From: JAEUMG01 sp963805405
GTDB lineage: Bacteria; Pseudomonadota; Alphaproteobacteria; Rhizobiales; Aestuariivirgaceae
Direction of reading: 5' to 3'
DNA length: 64,000 nt
NCBI GenBank assembly: GCA_963805405.1
Contig: CAWDUC010000020.1
Location: 1,426,001 to 1,490,000 of the forward strand
The notes beneath the pieces were generated by a model, which saw only the letters and a program-made list of their open reading frames with translations, ran no database searches and was not told where the DNA came from. A program made the position numbers and the translations under genes. This document shows, in pieces, positions 10,631 through 19,952 of this stretch. How positions within the stretch are numbered: the stretch's first letter is position 1; the number at the start of each line of letters is the position of its first letter.

Positions 10631-11479
10631 ATGTCACCCATCTTCAAGGCCGCCCTGTGGATGGCCGGCTGGCTCATCGCAACGCTTGCCATGACGGTGG
10701 CCGGGCGCGAGGTCGGCCGCGATGTGCCGATCTTCGTGCTCATGCTGCTGCGCAGTTCGATGGCGGTGGCGCTGCTCCTGCCTTTCGTCATGGCAACCGG
10801 CGGGATCACTGGGCGCACCGAACGGTTCGGGCTGCATGTCATCCGCAATGTCGTTCACTACGGCGCGCAATATGCCTGGTTCTCGGCCCTGGTGCTGATC
10901 CCCCTCGCCCAGGTCATCTCGATCGAGTTCACCTTGCCGATCTGGGTGGCGATCCTCGCCTTCTCGTTTCTCGGCGAGAAGCTCACTTTCGCCAAGATCG
11001 CCGCCATCGCGCTCGGCTTTGCCGGCATCATCGCGATCGTCAGGCCCGGCGTCGAGGCGATCGATGCCGGACATCTCTTCGCGCTGTCTGCCGCGCTCGG
11101 CTTCTCGGTGTCGATCACGCTGACCAAGTTCCTGACCCGCACCGACAGTCCGCTCACCGTGATCTTCTACATGTTCGCGATCCAGACGGTGATCGGCGCG
11201 GTTCCGGCACTGATGGTGTGGCAGTGGCCGGAGCCGCAAAACTGGGTGTGGGTGGCTGTACTGGGCGTCGCCGGAACCTTTTCGCATTATTGCCTCTCAA
11301 GCGCGATCCAGCTTGCCGATACGACCATCGTCACGCCGATGGACTTCCTGCGTGTGCCGGCGAGCGCACTGCTCGGCTATTGGCTCTATGGCGAGGGGAT
11401 CGACGCACTGACCGTGCTCGGCGCCGCGCTTATCCTTGGCGCCAACACGCTCAACCTCCTCAAGGCGCGCAGGACATGA
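10631..11479 (+). CDS. EamA/DMT family transporter
   Basis: A 282-residue drug/metabolite transporter superfamily protein with two EamA repeats and about ten helices. It opens MSPIFKAALWMAGWLIATLA, and the C-terminal repeat ends GAALILGANTLNLLKARRT. Family members move metabolites such as amino acids, S-adenosylmethionine or riboflavin; the substrate is unknown. The start at the ATG giving MSPIF avoids a basic 29-residue extension with no membrane character. Its TGA overlaps the ATG of a second EamA gene (ATGA). Confidence 0.82.
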   Translation: MSPIFKAALWMAGWLIATLAMTVAGREVGRDVPIFVLMLLRSSMAVALLLPFVMATGGITGRTERFGLHVIRNVVHYGAQYAWFSALVLIPLAQVISIEFTLPIWVAILAFSFLGEKLTFAKIAAIALGFAGIIAIVRPGVEAIDAGHLFALSAALGFSVSITLTKFLTRTDSPLTVIFYMFAIQTVIGAVPALMVWQWPEPQNWVWVAVLGVAGTFSHYCLSSAIQLADTTIVTPMDFLRVPASALLGYWLYGEGIDALTVLGAALILGANTLNLLKARRT

Positions 11480-12380
11480 CGGCGAGCGAGGCCCATTACA
11501 AGCGTGCCGGCCTCATCATGGTGGCGCTTGCCGCCCTGTGCTGGTCGAGCGGTGGTCTCTTCGTGCGCGCGATCGAGACGGATCTCGCGACCATGCTGTT
11601 CTGGCGCGGGTTGTTTTCCGGCACGGCCGTCCTGGGGTTCTTCTTCTGGCTCGAAGGCAAACGCGCCCTCATCGTGCTGCGCCATTGCGCTGGCCGGCCC
11701 TGGCCGTGGCCGTCGCATCGGCGGTCAGCATGATCACCGGCATTGGAGCGCTGCAATATACTTCGATTGCCGATGCGCTTGTCATCTATGCAACAGTGCC
11801 CTTCGTGACGGCGGCGCTGGCCTGGGCGACGATTGGCGAGCGCCCGGCACTGCATACGATGCTGGCGAGCCTTGCCGCCCTGGCCGGCGTTGCCGTCATG
11901 CTGGGAGGAAGCTTTGCCGATGCGATGAGCGGTGCTGCGCTCATGGATGGTCTGTTCGGAAAGTTCCTCGCCGTGTTCATGGCACTCGGCATGGCGACGA
12001 TGACCATCATCATGCGGAAGCACCAGGATGTGCCGATGCTGCCGGCGGTCGGGCTTTCCGCATGGATCTGCTCGCTGACGATGTTTGCCTTTGCCGCGCC
12101 GATGAGTATCAGTGCGCATGACTTCTGGCTTTGCGCGGCCTTCGGCCTTTTCCAGAACGCGTCTGGCCTTGCTCTCTATGCGATCGGCTCGCGCCGCGTA
12201 CCGGCGGCCGAGGCGACACTGCTTGCAGCGCTGGAAGTGCCTCTGACGCCGCTTTGGGTATGGATCGTGTTCGGCGAAACGCCGGCGGTCGCGACCCTTG
12301 CGGGTGGATCGATCGTGCTCACTGCAATGTTCGTTCACATCTATCTCGAGACCCGACGCTTCGGGCGCCCGACGCCATAG
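11476..12380 (+). CDS. EamA/DMT family transporter, second copy (frameshifted)
   Basis: About 300 residues with two EamA domains. The N-terminal half reads HYKRAGLIMVALAALCWSSG and the C-terminal half AAEATLLAALEVPLTPLWVW, an exporter-type second repeat. The frame changes near 11687; unlike most breaks in this window it fits one missing base (a G lost in a TGGCGC context). Start and stop overlap with the preceding EamA gene suggests co-translation. The substrate is unknown. Confidence 0.8.
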
Positions 12381-12456
12381 TGACGACGCCTAACGAAACC
12401 ACGTGCGCCAAGCGCGCGGTTTTGACGCCGCATCCACGTGCGGCTAGTTTGGCGCA

Positions 12457-12837
12457 ATGAACTACCTCCTCGTTTTCCTCGGCGCCGGGATTGGCGGAAC
12501 TTTGCGCCACACGGTGAACTTGATCGCGCTCAGACTTCCTGTCGCCGAGTATCCGCTCGGAACTGCCGCGATTAATGTCATGGGCTCGTTCCTCATGGGG
12601 GTGGTCGCAGGGACCTTCATGCTGAAGAGCGATCTGTCGCACGGTTTGCGCATATTTCTTGCCACCGGCGTGCTTGGTGGCTTCACGACGTTTTCCGCCT
12701 TCTCGCTCGATGCGGTAGCGCTTTACGAGCGTGGCGAAGCGGGTATGGCGGCGCTTTATGTTGTGGGCTCGGTCGTCCTGTCGATTGCAGGGCTGTGGGC
12801 CGGGCTAAGCCTCGTCCGCGCGGCGCTCTCGGCCTGA
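12457..12837 (+). CDS. crcB: Fluoride ion transporter CrcB (Fluc)
   Basis: A 126-residue four-helix protein of the Fluc family, which forms dual-topology dimers that export fluoride. The conserved GAGIGGTLRH near the start, INVMGSFLMGV in the second helix and GGFTTFSAFSLD, containing the central-sodium and fluoride-path Thr/Phe residues, are all intact. I examined the 76 bases upstream for the crcB fluoride riboswitch and could not match it. A fluoroacetate-dehalogenase-like gene lies about 12 kb downstream. Confidence 0.93.
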   Translation: MNYLLVFLGAGIGGTLRHTVNLIALRLPVAEYPLGTAAINVMGSFLMGVVAGTFMLKSDLSHGLRIFLATGVLGGFTTFSAFSLDAVALYERGEAGMAALYVVGSVVLSIAGLWAGLSLVRAALSA

Positions 12838-12956
12838 TCAGTTCGAAGAATTTTATTCGATAGCGATGGTCTACCGAAAGATTGTGGGAACTGTCTCCGA
12901 CAATCCTGGCGCGGATTTAACCGCTTGTTTGCGAGCCAGGATTGAAATCCCTCGCC

Positions 12957-14438
12957 ATGCACAGGGAAGATACCCGAAGCTTGGCTCGGATCGGGGGCAA
13001 GGCCGTACTCGTGGCGGTCGTGGCGTTCGCGGCCAACATGGCGGCGATGGAAATCACGCGCGGCGCCCAGCAAGTCTCGCCGATCTGGCTTTCCAATGCG
13101 ATTATCCTGGGTCTCCTGCTTTCAGCGCGGACCCGAACCTGGCCGTGGCTCATTGGCGCCGGCGCGGTCGCCAATCTCGCCGCCAATATCGTGTGCGGCG
13201 ATGGGTTGGTCCTCGGGCTTGGCTTTACGGCGGCGAATATGCTGGAAGCACTGCTCGCCGCGATCCTCATTCGCGGCGGCGAGCCAGAAGGCACGATCGT
13301 TCTGACCGAGCGCAAATATGTCGCTCGCTTCTTCCTTTTCGGCGTATTGCTCGCTCCCGCCCTGGTCGCACCCGCCGGTGCCGCGCTCGTCAATATCGGC
13401 TACGGGGCCAATGCCACGGAGGTCTACCTGCGTTGGTTTGCGGCCGATGCCCTGGGCATTGCACTGGTCGTCCCACTCATCCTCCTTCTGCGACAGTCCG
13501 ATTGGCGGCAGCTTGTCCCGCCGGAACAGCTTGCTAAGGACACGGCCATTATCCTCCTGACCGTTGCGGTTACGGCAGCGGTGTTCTGGCAGACAACATT
13601 CCCGCTGTCGTTCCTTCCCTATGCGATACTCGCCTTCGCTGCGTTTCGCCTCGGCCCGGCCGGTGTGGCGATCAATTGCGCAATCATGTCCGCGGTCGCC
13701 ATGGCATTGACCATTTCCGGCCATGGCCCATTTGCTCTGACGGCCAGCGGCGGCATGGCGGAACGGGTCTTCGTCCTGCAGGTGTTCCTGAGCGTCGCAG
13801 TATTCATGAGCATCCCGATCGCAACTGCGCTGGCGGAGCGCAAGGAACTCGAGAAATCGCTCTACCGCGCGCGCGATGAACTCAAGGGGCTTGCATCAAC
13901 AGACGCGCTGACCGGTCTTGGCAACCGCCGCGCGTTCGACGAGGCACTCGAACGCGAATGGAGCCGCGCCATCCGCTATCGCGAACCGATTTCGCTTGCC
14001 CTCCTGGATATCGACCACTTCAAGCGTTTCAACGACCATTACGGGCACAAGCCAGGTGACGAATGCCTGGCCAAGGTCGGGCACCTGCTGACCGAAACAG
14101 TGTTCCGACCGGGCGACACGATCGCACGCTACGGTGGCGAGGAATTCGCCATCGTGCTGCCGGGCACATCGGCCGAGGGCGCCCTTCAGGTCGCCGAGCG
14201 CGTCCGGCAGATCATCGAACATCAGGGCTGGCGCCATGTCGGCAGCCCGGAAGGCTGCATTACCGTATCGATCGGCGTCGCGACGATCGAGCCGACCCCG
14301 CGCCAGGTGATGAGTGTGCTATTCGAACAGGCCGATGCGGCGCTTTACAAGGCAAAGGCGCAAGGCCGCAATCGCGTCGAATGCGCAAGGCCGGCCTCGG
14401 CGAATGTCGCGGGACGGAAAGTGGTCGCCAACCTCTAG
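12957..14438 (+). CDS. MASE1-type membrane diguanylate cyclase (GGDEF)
   Basis: About 493 residues. The first 290 form a MASE1-like integral-membrane sensor with eight or more helices (GAQQVSPIWLSNAIILGLLL, FLPYAILAFAAFRLGPAGVA). A short linker leads to a GGDEF domain with STDALTGLGNRRAFD, the metal-site DIDHFKRFND and active-site RYGGEEFA. GGEEF is catalytically competent, so it should make cyclic di-GMP. No RxxD inhibitory site is seen immediately upstream of GGEEF. A TTG five codons upstream is an alternative start. The ligand sensed by MASE1 is unknown. Confidence 0.87.
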   Translation: MHREDTRSLARIGGKAVLVAVVAFAANMAAMEITRGAQQVSPIWLSNAIILGLLLSARTRTWPWLIGAGAVANLAANIVCGDGLVLGLGFTAANMLEALLAAILIRGGEPEGTIVLTERKYVARFFLFGVLLAPALVAPAGAALVNIGYGANATEVYLRWFAADALGIALVVPLILLLRQSDWRQLVPPEQLAKDTAIILLTVAVTAAVFWQTTFPLSFLPYAILAFAAFRLGPAGVAINCAIMSAVAMALTISGHGPFALTASGGMAERVFVLQVFLSVAVFMSIPIATALAERKELEKSLYRARDELKGLASTDALTGLGNRRAFDEALEREWSRAIRYREPISLALLDIDHFKRFNDHYGHKPGDECLAKVGHLLTETVFRPGDTIARYGGEEFAIVLPGTSAEGALQVAERVRQIIEHQGWRHVGSPEGCITVSIGVATIEPTPRQVMSVLFEQADAALYKAKAQGRNRVECARPASANVAGRKVVANL

Positions 14439-14489
14439 GAAGGCCGCTTCGCCACAAACTTGCCCCAACTTGTTTTCAACAGGGTCGCC

Positions 14490-16036
14490 ATGAAACCGAA
14501 AATGACCCGGCGCCAGGCTCTCGGCGCAATCACCACCTCCCCCCTGATCCTGGCAGCGCTCAATCTCGATGCGTCCGCACTCGAGCTTGCAGCGCCGGAA
14601 CCATTCGATTTCGACAAGCTGACGGCGCAGGCCGAGGCCCTGGCGCGCCAGCCCTATCGGCCGGCGACAGTCCCGGCCGCGCAGACGCTCGACAAAATCG
14701 ATTTCGAGCAGGCGATCGAGATCAATTACCGCCCCGAACAGACAATCTGGGGAGATAGCGAGACGCCGATCCGGCTATTTCACCCGCATAAATTCGCCAA
14801 GGAACCGGTGCGCGTTTTCCTCGTGGACCAGGGCGCGGCGCGTGAGGTGCTATACACCGCCGACCTCTTCACCTTCGGTCCAAAGGCGGCCTTCGCAAAG
14901 ACATTGCCGCATGATGTCGGCTTTGCCGGATTTCGCGTGCTCAATCCGCACAAGATCGGCGACTGGCTCGCCTTCCAGGGTGCGAGCTATTTCCGTTCGT
15001 CCGGCGAACTGGAGCAATATGGACTTGTCGGCGCGCGGCATCGCCATCGACACGGCCCTGCCAAGCCCGGAAGAGTTTCCCCGCTTCACCGAATTCTTCG
15101 TCGAGCGCGACGGATCCGCGGTCAATGTCTATGCGGTGCTCGACGGCCCGAGCATTACCGGCGCTTACCGCATCCACTGCCGCAAGGAAGGCATCGTAAC
15201 AACCGAAGTCGATGCGCGGCTCTTCGCGCGCACAGACATCAAGCGGCTCGGCATCGCGCCGCTGACCAGCATGTTCTGGTACTCCGAACTCAATCGCGCC
15301 GGCGCGCCCGACTGGCGCCCGGAGGTGCATGATTCCGACGGCCTCGCCTTGTGGACCGGCAGCGGCGAGCGCCTGTGGCGGCCGTTGAACAATCCCAACC
15401 GCGTGATGACCAGCAGTTTCAGCGACCGCGCGCCGAAGGGTTTCGGCCTCCTGCAGCGCGATCGCAGTTTCTCCGACTATGAAGATGATGGTGTCTTCTA
15501 CGAACGGCGCCCGAGTGTCTGGGTAGAGCCGATGGGCGATTGGGGCGATGGCGCGGTGCAGCTTGTGGAAATCCCAACCGACGCGGAGATCCATGACAAT
15601 ATCGTCGCCTATTGGGTGCCGGCCCAGCCGGTGCGCGGCGGCGACACGCTCGCTTATCGCTATCGCGTCTACTGGACGAAGGATGCGCCATTCCTGCCGA
15701 AGACAGGCCAAGTGGTCGCAAGCCGGCGCGGTCGTGGCGGCAGGCCGGCGGAGGTCGACAAGCTCGGACTCGTGAAATATGCGGTCGACTTCGAAGGCGG
15801 CGATCTAGCCACCTTCGAGTCCGGCGACCCGATCGAGCCGGTCGTCACGGTGTCACGCGGCGAGGTGCTCAACGCCTATGCGCTGCGCGTCAACACCACC
15901 GAACAAATGGCGGGTGATCTTCGACCTCAAGGCGGATGGAACAGAGCCGGTCGAAATGCGGGTCTACCTGCGCAAGAAGACCGGGGAACCCGTCACCGAA
16001 ACCTGGCTCGCACAGCATCTGCCGGGGGTGGCGTAG
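14490..16036 (+). CDS. opgG: Glucan biosynthesis protein OpgG/MdoG (two frameshifts)
   Basis: Periplasmic protein of osmoregulated periplasmic glucan synthesis, about 515 residues. The N-terminus MKPKMTRRQALGAITT looks like a twin-arginine signal. Mature-domain hallmarks include FDFDKLTAQAEALARQPY, FEQAIEINYRPEQTIWG, the SMFWYSELNR region, and WRPEVHDSDGLALWTGSGE followed by ERLWRPLNNP. The frame changes near 15025 (extra T before LSARGIAID) and near 15906 (extra A before WRVIFDLKADG). The true C-terminus is LAQHLPGVA. No membrane glucosyltransferase (opgH) is adjacent. Confidence 0.9.
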
Positions 16037-16061
16037 CCTGTTCCCCAGTCCGGTGCTTTGG

Positions 16062-16101
16062 CAACATTTTTGTTGTCAACCCAACAGATTTGTTGCATAC
16101 T
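16062..16101 (+). promoter_or_regulatory. Candidate hicAB promoter with two inverted-repeat operators
   Basis: Two perfect copies of CAACA-N4-TGTTG lie at 16062-16075 and 16082-16095, with centres 20 bases apart on the same helix face. A promoter overlaps them: TTGTCA at 16073-16078, a 17-base spacer and CATACT at 16096-16101. Transcription from it would begin at or next to the hicA ATG at 16108, implying a leaderless mRNA. HicB antitoxins normally repress their own promoter by binding such repeats. Confidence 0.6.
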
Positions 16102-16107
16102 GCGCGA

Positions 16108-16296
16108 ATGAACAGCAGCCAGGCGAAGCGTTATCTTGCGCGTCATGGCTGTACATTCGAGCCGGGTAAAGGCGGCCATCTGCTGGTTCGACGCGGTGAG
16201 CGCAAGTCGGTGCTTCCAATGCATGGGGGCAGCAAGGAGCTAGGCAAAGGCCTTTGGCTCAAGATTCTCAAGGACCTCGGATTGAAGGACGAATGA
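16108..16296 (+). CDS. hicA: HicA family mRNA-interferase toxin
   Basis: A 62-residue protein with the HicA double-stranded-RNA-binding-like fold. The catalytic His sits in GKGGHLLVRRGERKS, followed by LPMHGGSKELGKGL and the closing helix LKILKDLGLK. HicA toxins cleave mRNA and tmRNA and are neutralised by the adjacent HicB. There is no Shine-Dalgarno sequence before the ATG, consistent with the leaderless promoter described. The hicB ATG follows the stop immediately. The long ORF reading into hicA from opgG is a frame-shift artefact. Confidence 0.85.
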   Translation: MNSSQAKRYLARHGCTFEPGKGGHLLVRRGERKSVLPMHGGSKELGKGLWLKILKDLGLKDE

Positions 16297-16725
16297 ATGC
16301 TGAGCTATCCCGTCAAATTGACCCGCGACACGAACGACACGCTTCTGGTGACGGCGCCGGACTTTCCGGAAGTTGCGACGTTTGGCGATGATACGGCGGA
16401 AGCCTTGCTGCACGCCGTCGATGCGATCGCCACCGCCATTCAGGGCCGCATCAGCGACGGCGAGGATGTTCCGCAGCCGTCCACTCCCAAGCAGCGGCAG
16501 AAGAGCGTGGCGCTCCCCGCACTTTTATGGGCCAAGCTTGAACTCTACCGGGTGATGCGACAGACCGGAACGCGCAAGGCGGATCTTGCGCGCCGTCTTA
16601 AAGTACATCCGCCTCAGATCGACCGGCTTCTCGACCTCGATCACGATTCGCGGTTAGACCAGATCGAGCGCGCCGCTCGCGCCATGGGCCGCGAACTCCA
16701 CATCGAATTGCGACCGGCAGCCTAG
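16297..16725 (+). CDS. hicB: HicB family antitoxin with HTH domain
   Basis: A 142-residue antitoxin. The N-terminal degenerate RNase H-like fold reads YPVKLTRDTNDTLLVTAPDF with the acidic tail of strand one. The C-terminal helix-turn-helix (TRKADLARRLKVHPPQIDRL) should bind the operator pair ahead of hicA. The gene begins at the base after the hicA stop, so the two proteins are made from one transcript. It converges on the DAHP synthase gene with only 8 bases between stop codons. Confidence 0.88.
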   Translation: MLSYPVKLTRDTNDTLLVTAPDFPEVATFGDDTAEALLHAVDAIATAIQGRISDGEDVPQPSTPKQRQKSVALPALLWAKLELYRVMRQTGTRKADLARRLKVHPPQIDRLLDLDHDSRLDQIERAARAMGRELHIELRPAA

Positions 16726-16733
16726 ACGCGGCG

Positions 16734-18144
16734 CTACTCCGCCGCTTCGGCCGCCTCGTCATCGTCAGCGACCCGCGGACGCAGGGCCTGCTCCCTTTTC
16801 AGTTCCTCGGCGACCAGGAACGCAAGTTCGAGCGCCTGGGCCGCGTTGAGACGCGGATCGCAGAAGGTGTGATAGCGGTCGTTGAGATCGACATCCGACA
16901 GCGCGCGAACGCCGCCGGTACATTCGGTCACATCCTTGCCGGTCATCTCGACATGGATGCCACCGGCATGCGTGCCTTCGGCCTGATGCACGCCCATGAA
17001 GCGGCGCACTTCGGACAAGATCGCATCGAAGGGGCGCGTCTTGTAGCCCGAAGCCGCCTTGATGGTGTTGCCGTGCATCGGATCGCAGCACCACACGACA
17101 TGGCGGCCTTCGCGGGTGACGGCGCGCACCAGTTCGGGGAGATGCTTCTCGACCTTGTCGGCGCCGAAACGCGCAGATGAGCGTCAGGCGGCCCGGGTCG
17201 TTCTCCGGATTGAGCGTATCGATGAGGCGGACCAGTTCATCCGGCTTCAATGTCGGTCCGCATTTCATGCCGATCGGGTTTTTGACGCCGCGCAGGAACT
17301 CGACATGGGCGTGATCGGGCTGACGCGTGCGATCGCCGATCCACAGCATGTGGCCGGAGGTCGCGTACCAGTCGCCCGACGTTGAATCGACGCGCGTCAG
17401 GGCCTGCTCATAGCCGAGCAGCAAGGCCTCGTGGCTCGTGAAGAAATCGGTCGAGCGCAGTTGCGGCGCGGTGTCGGGATTGATGCCGCAGGCGCGCATG
17501 AAGCCCATCGCCTCGGTGATGCGGTCGGCGAGCGCATGGTAGCGCGACCAGGCCGGCGAATCCTTCAGGAAACCAAGCGTCCATTTGTGGACATGTTCGA
17601 GATTGGCATACCCCCCTTGCGCGAAGGCGCGCAGCAGATTGAGCGTTGCCGCCGACTGCCGGTAGGCCATGATCTGGCGCTCCGGATCGGGCTTGCGGCC
17701 GGCGAGATTGGGCGCCGCATCATTGACGATATCGCCGCGATAGATCGGCAGTTCCTCGCCATTGACGGTCTCGAAGGGCGAAGAGCGGGGTTTCGCAAAC
17801 TGGCCGGCAATGCGGCCGACCTTCACAACCGGCTGGCTGCCGGCGAAGGTCAGGACCACCGCCATCTGCAGGAAGACGCGGAAGAAATCGCGGATATTGT
17901 CGGCCGAATGTTCAGCGAAGCTTTCGGCGCAATCGCCGCCCTGGAGCAGGAATCCCTTGCCCTCGGAGACGCGCGCGAGCTTGCGCTTGAGCTTGCGTGC
18001 CTCGCCTGCAAAAACCAATGGCGGGTAGCCTGCGAGCTGGGCTTCGACGTCGGACAGGCGCTTGCCATCCTCATAGGACGGCAGCTGCTGGGCCGGCTTT
18101 TCGCGCCAGCTCTGAGGAGTCCAGGTCGATGCTGCGGTCTTCAT
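16734..18144 (-). CDS. aroG: Class II 3-deoxy-7-phosphoheptulonate synthase (frameshifted)
   Basis: Plant-type DAHP synthase of about 469 residues joining phosphoenolpyruvate and erythrose 4-phosphate at the entry to the shikimate pathway. The family start WTPQSWREKPAQQLPSYED, LLQGGDCAESFAEHSADNIR with the metal-binding Cys, and CCDPMHGNTIK are present. The frame changes near 17172; removing one base restores LICRFGADKVEKHLPELV. The start ATG follows a GGAG site; an in-frame upstream Met would add 19 residues of unlikely sequence. The gene symbol reflects the common label for class II enzymes in this group and is not a claim about feedback control. Confidence 0.9.
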
Positions 18145-18251
18145 TGAAACGCTCCACAAACGGCGAAATTTGAAGGGAATTTGCACTGGCGTTAAGCGCA
18201 AGCCTGCGACAAGTCAATTGCCCGGTCCCGGAGGAAACCTTAGGGCAATTT

Positions 18252-18470
18252 CTATCTAAATCGGTCGCGATAGGCCTGGAAGGAGGCGGCCGCATCGAGA
18301 TAGGCCTCCTGGCGGTCGACGCTCCAATAGCGCAGATCGTCGAGCTTGATCGGTTGCCCGGTGACCGCACAACGCACGTAATCGCCCTCCTCCAACACCT
18401 GGAAATCGGCGTCGAGATAGCGGATGCGCGCCTCGCGGGCGCGGGGGAAAACGGGGTCGTGGCGGTTCAT
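18252..18470 (-). CDS. DUF2093 domain-containing protein
   Basis: A 72-residue protein: RARIRYL-type core (EARIRYLDADFQVLEEGDYV) followed by RCAVTGQPIKLDDLRYWSVD. This matches DUF2093, a short family largely confined to Alphaproteobacteria and usually located beside xseA, as here. No reaction or partner is known. The single Cys makes an independent zinc site unlikely. Confidence 0.85.
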   Translation of the reverse strand: MNRHDPVFPRAREARIRYLDADFQVLEEGDYVRCAVTGQPIKLDDLRYWSVDRQEAYLDAAASFQAYRDRFR

Positions 18471-18499
18471 CGGCCCTACATAGCGCCCGATTGCAACTT

Positions 18500-19922
18500 T
18501 TAGAAGAGCGAACCCTGGCGTGGCGGCACTTTCTCGCCGCCTTCGATCGTGGCGGCGCGCTTGCCGTCATGGAATTCGATCGCGACGTCCTGGCCCGGCC
18601 GGGTTGCGGCGGCGGCAGAGACGAGCTTGTCCGACTTGTCGCGGATGATCGCGTAGCCGCGCTTCAGGACCGCCTTGTAGGAGAGCGACTCGAAAAGCCG
18701 GGTTTGGCCGGCCAGCTCGATTTGGCGGCGGTCGAGCAACCGGCGCATGGCGCGAGGCGCGCGCAACGACTGGTCATCGAGGCGACGGCGCTGATCTTCC
18801 AGCCGGCGCCTGATCGGTGCGGCGCTGATCCGACCCTTCAATCGCTCGAGTCCCAATCGATGCGCATGGCTGTTGGCGCGCAAGGCCTGGACGAGACGCC
18901 CGCCTGCCGCATCGAGCCGCTGGCGGGCGAGCGCCAGGACGTCGTCCGGTCTCGGCAGGGCGCGACCGGCGGCACGCAGGCGGTTCTGGCGATCAGTCAG
19001 CGCCCTTGCCATGGCGCGCAGATGGCGCCCTGACAATGTCGAGAGATTGGCCAGAAGTTCGGAGCGTACAGGCACGGCGCGCTCGGCGGCGGCGGTCGGC
19101 GTCGGACAGCGCAGATCGGCGGCGAAATCGATGAGCGTCGTATCGGTCTCGTGGCCGACGGCAGAGATCAACGGGATGGCGCTCGCCGCGACGGCGCGAA
19201 CGACGATTTCCTCGTTGAAGCCCCACAGGTCCTCGAGACTGCCTCCGCCCCGCGCCACGATGATCACGTCCGGCCGCGGGATCGGTCCACCGATCGCCAT
19301 GGCGTTGAAACCGGCAATGGCGGCGGCAACTTCCGCGGCACTGGTTTCGCCCTGTACGCGTACCGGCCAGACCAGCACGCGGCGCGGAAAGCGATCGCTG
19401 AGGCGATGTAGGATATCGCGGATGACGGCGCCGGTCGGCGAAGTTACGACGCCGATCACACCCGGGAGGAACGGGATCGGCTTCTTGCGGGCGGCGTCGA
19501 ACAACCCTTCGGCAGTAAGGAGTTTCCTGCGCTCCTCGAGCAGCGCCATGAGCGCGCCGATGCCGGCCGGCTCGATCGCCTCGATGATGATCTGATAGCC
19601 GGATTTCTGTGGATAGGAGGTGACCTTGCCGGTGGCGATCACCTCAAGGCCCTCTTGCAGCTTGCCGCGAAGGCGTCCGAAGGAGCCGCGCCAGATGACG
19701 GCGTCGAGCTTGGCGCCTTCGTCCTTGATCGAGAAGTAGCAATGTCCGGAGGAATGCGGACCGCGAAAGCCCGAAATCTCCCCCCTCACCCGGACATGGC
19801 CGAAGCGATCCTCGAGCGTGCGTTTCAGCGCAAAGGCGAGTTCGGAGACGGAGACTTCGGAGAGATTCGGCTTGCCGGTCAGAAATCTCGCCGGTTTCGG
19901 GATCGAAGTCGGTATCGGCCAT
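18500..19922 (-). CDS. xseA: Exodeoxyribonuclease VII large subunit (N-terminal frameshift)
   Basis: Large subunit of exonuclease VII, which trims single-stranded DNA from both ends together with XseB. An N-terminal OB fold (VSVSELAFALKRTLED, RVRGEISGFRG) is followed by the catalytic domain with VTSPTGAVIRDILHRLSDRF, the GGGSLEDLW loop and SAVGHETDTTLIDFAADLRC. A long coiled-coil segment comes next. The natural start appears to be MADTDFDPETGEI at 19922, with one extra base near 19874 before KPNLSEVSVSE. Reading without a shift would start at 19945 with an atypical N-terminus. xseB is not in the window. Confidence 0.9.
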
Positions 19923-19952
19923 GGCCCACACTTGCCATGGCGCACCGCCCTG

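Noticed and set aside
11476..12380. Real pseudogene at the second EamA transporter
   Set aside because: It has a single shift with conserved sequence on both sides; in a window full of the same defect in essential genes, decay is not the simplest explanation.
12381..12456. Possible fluoride riboswitch ahead of crcB
   Set aside because: The short gap has some pairable GC segments but I could not match the conserved crcB-motif bases or pseudoknot.
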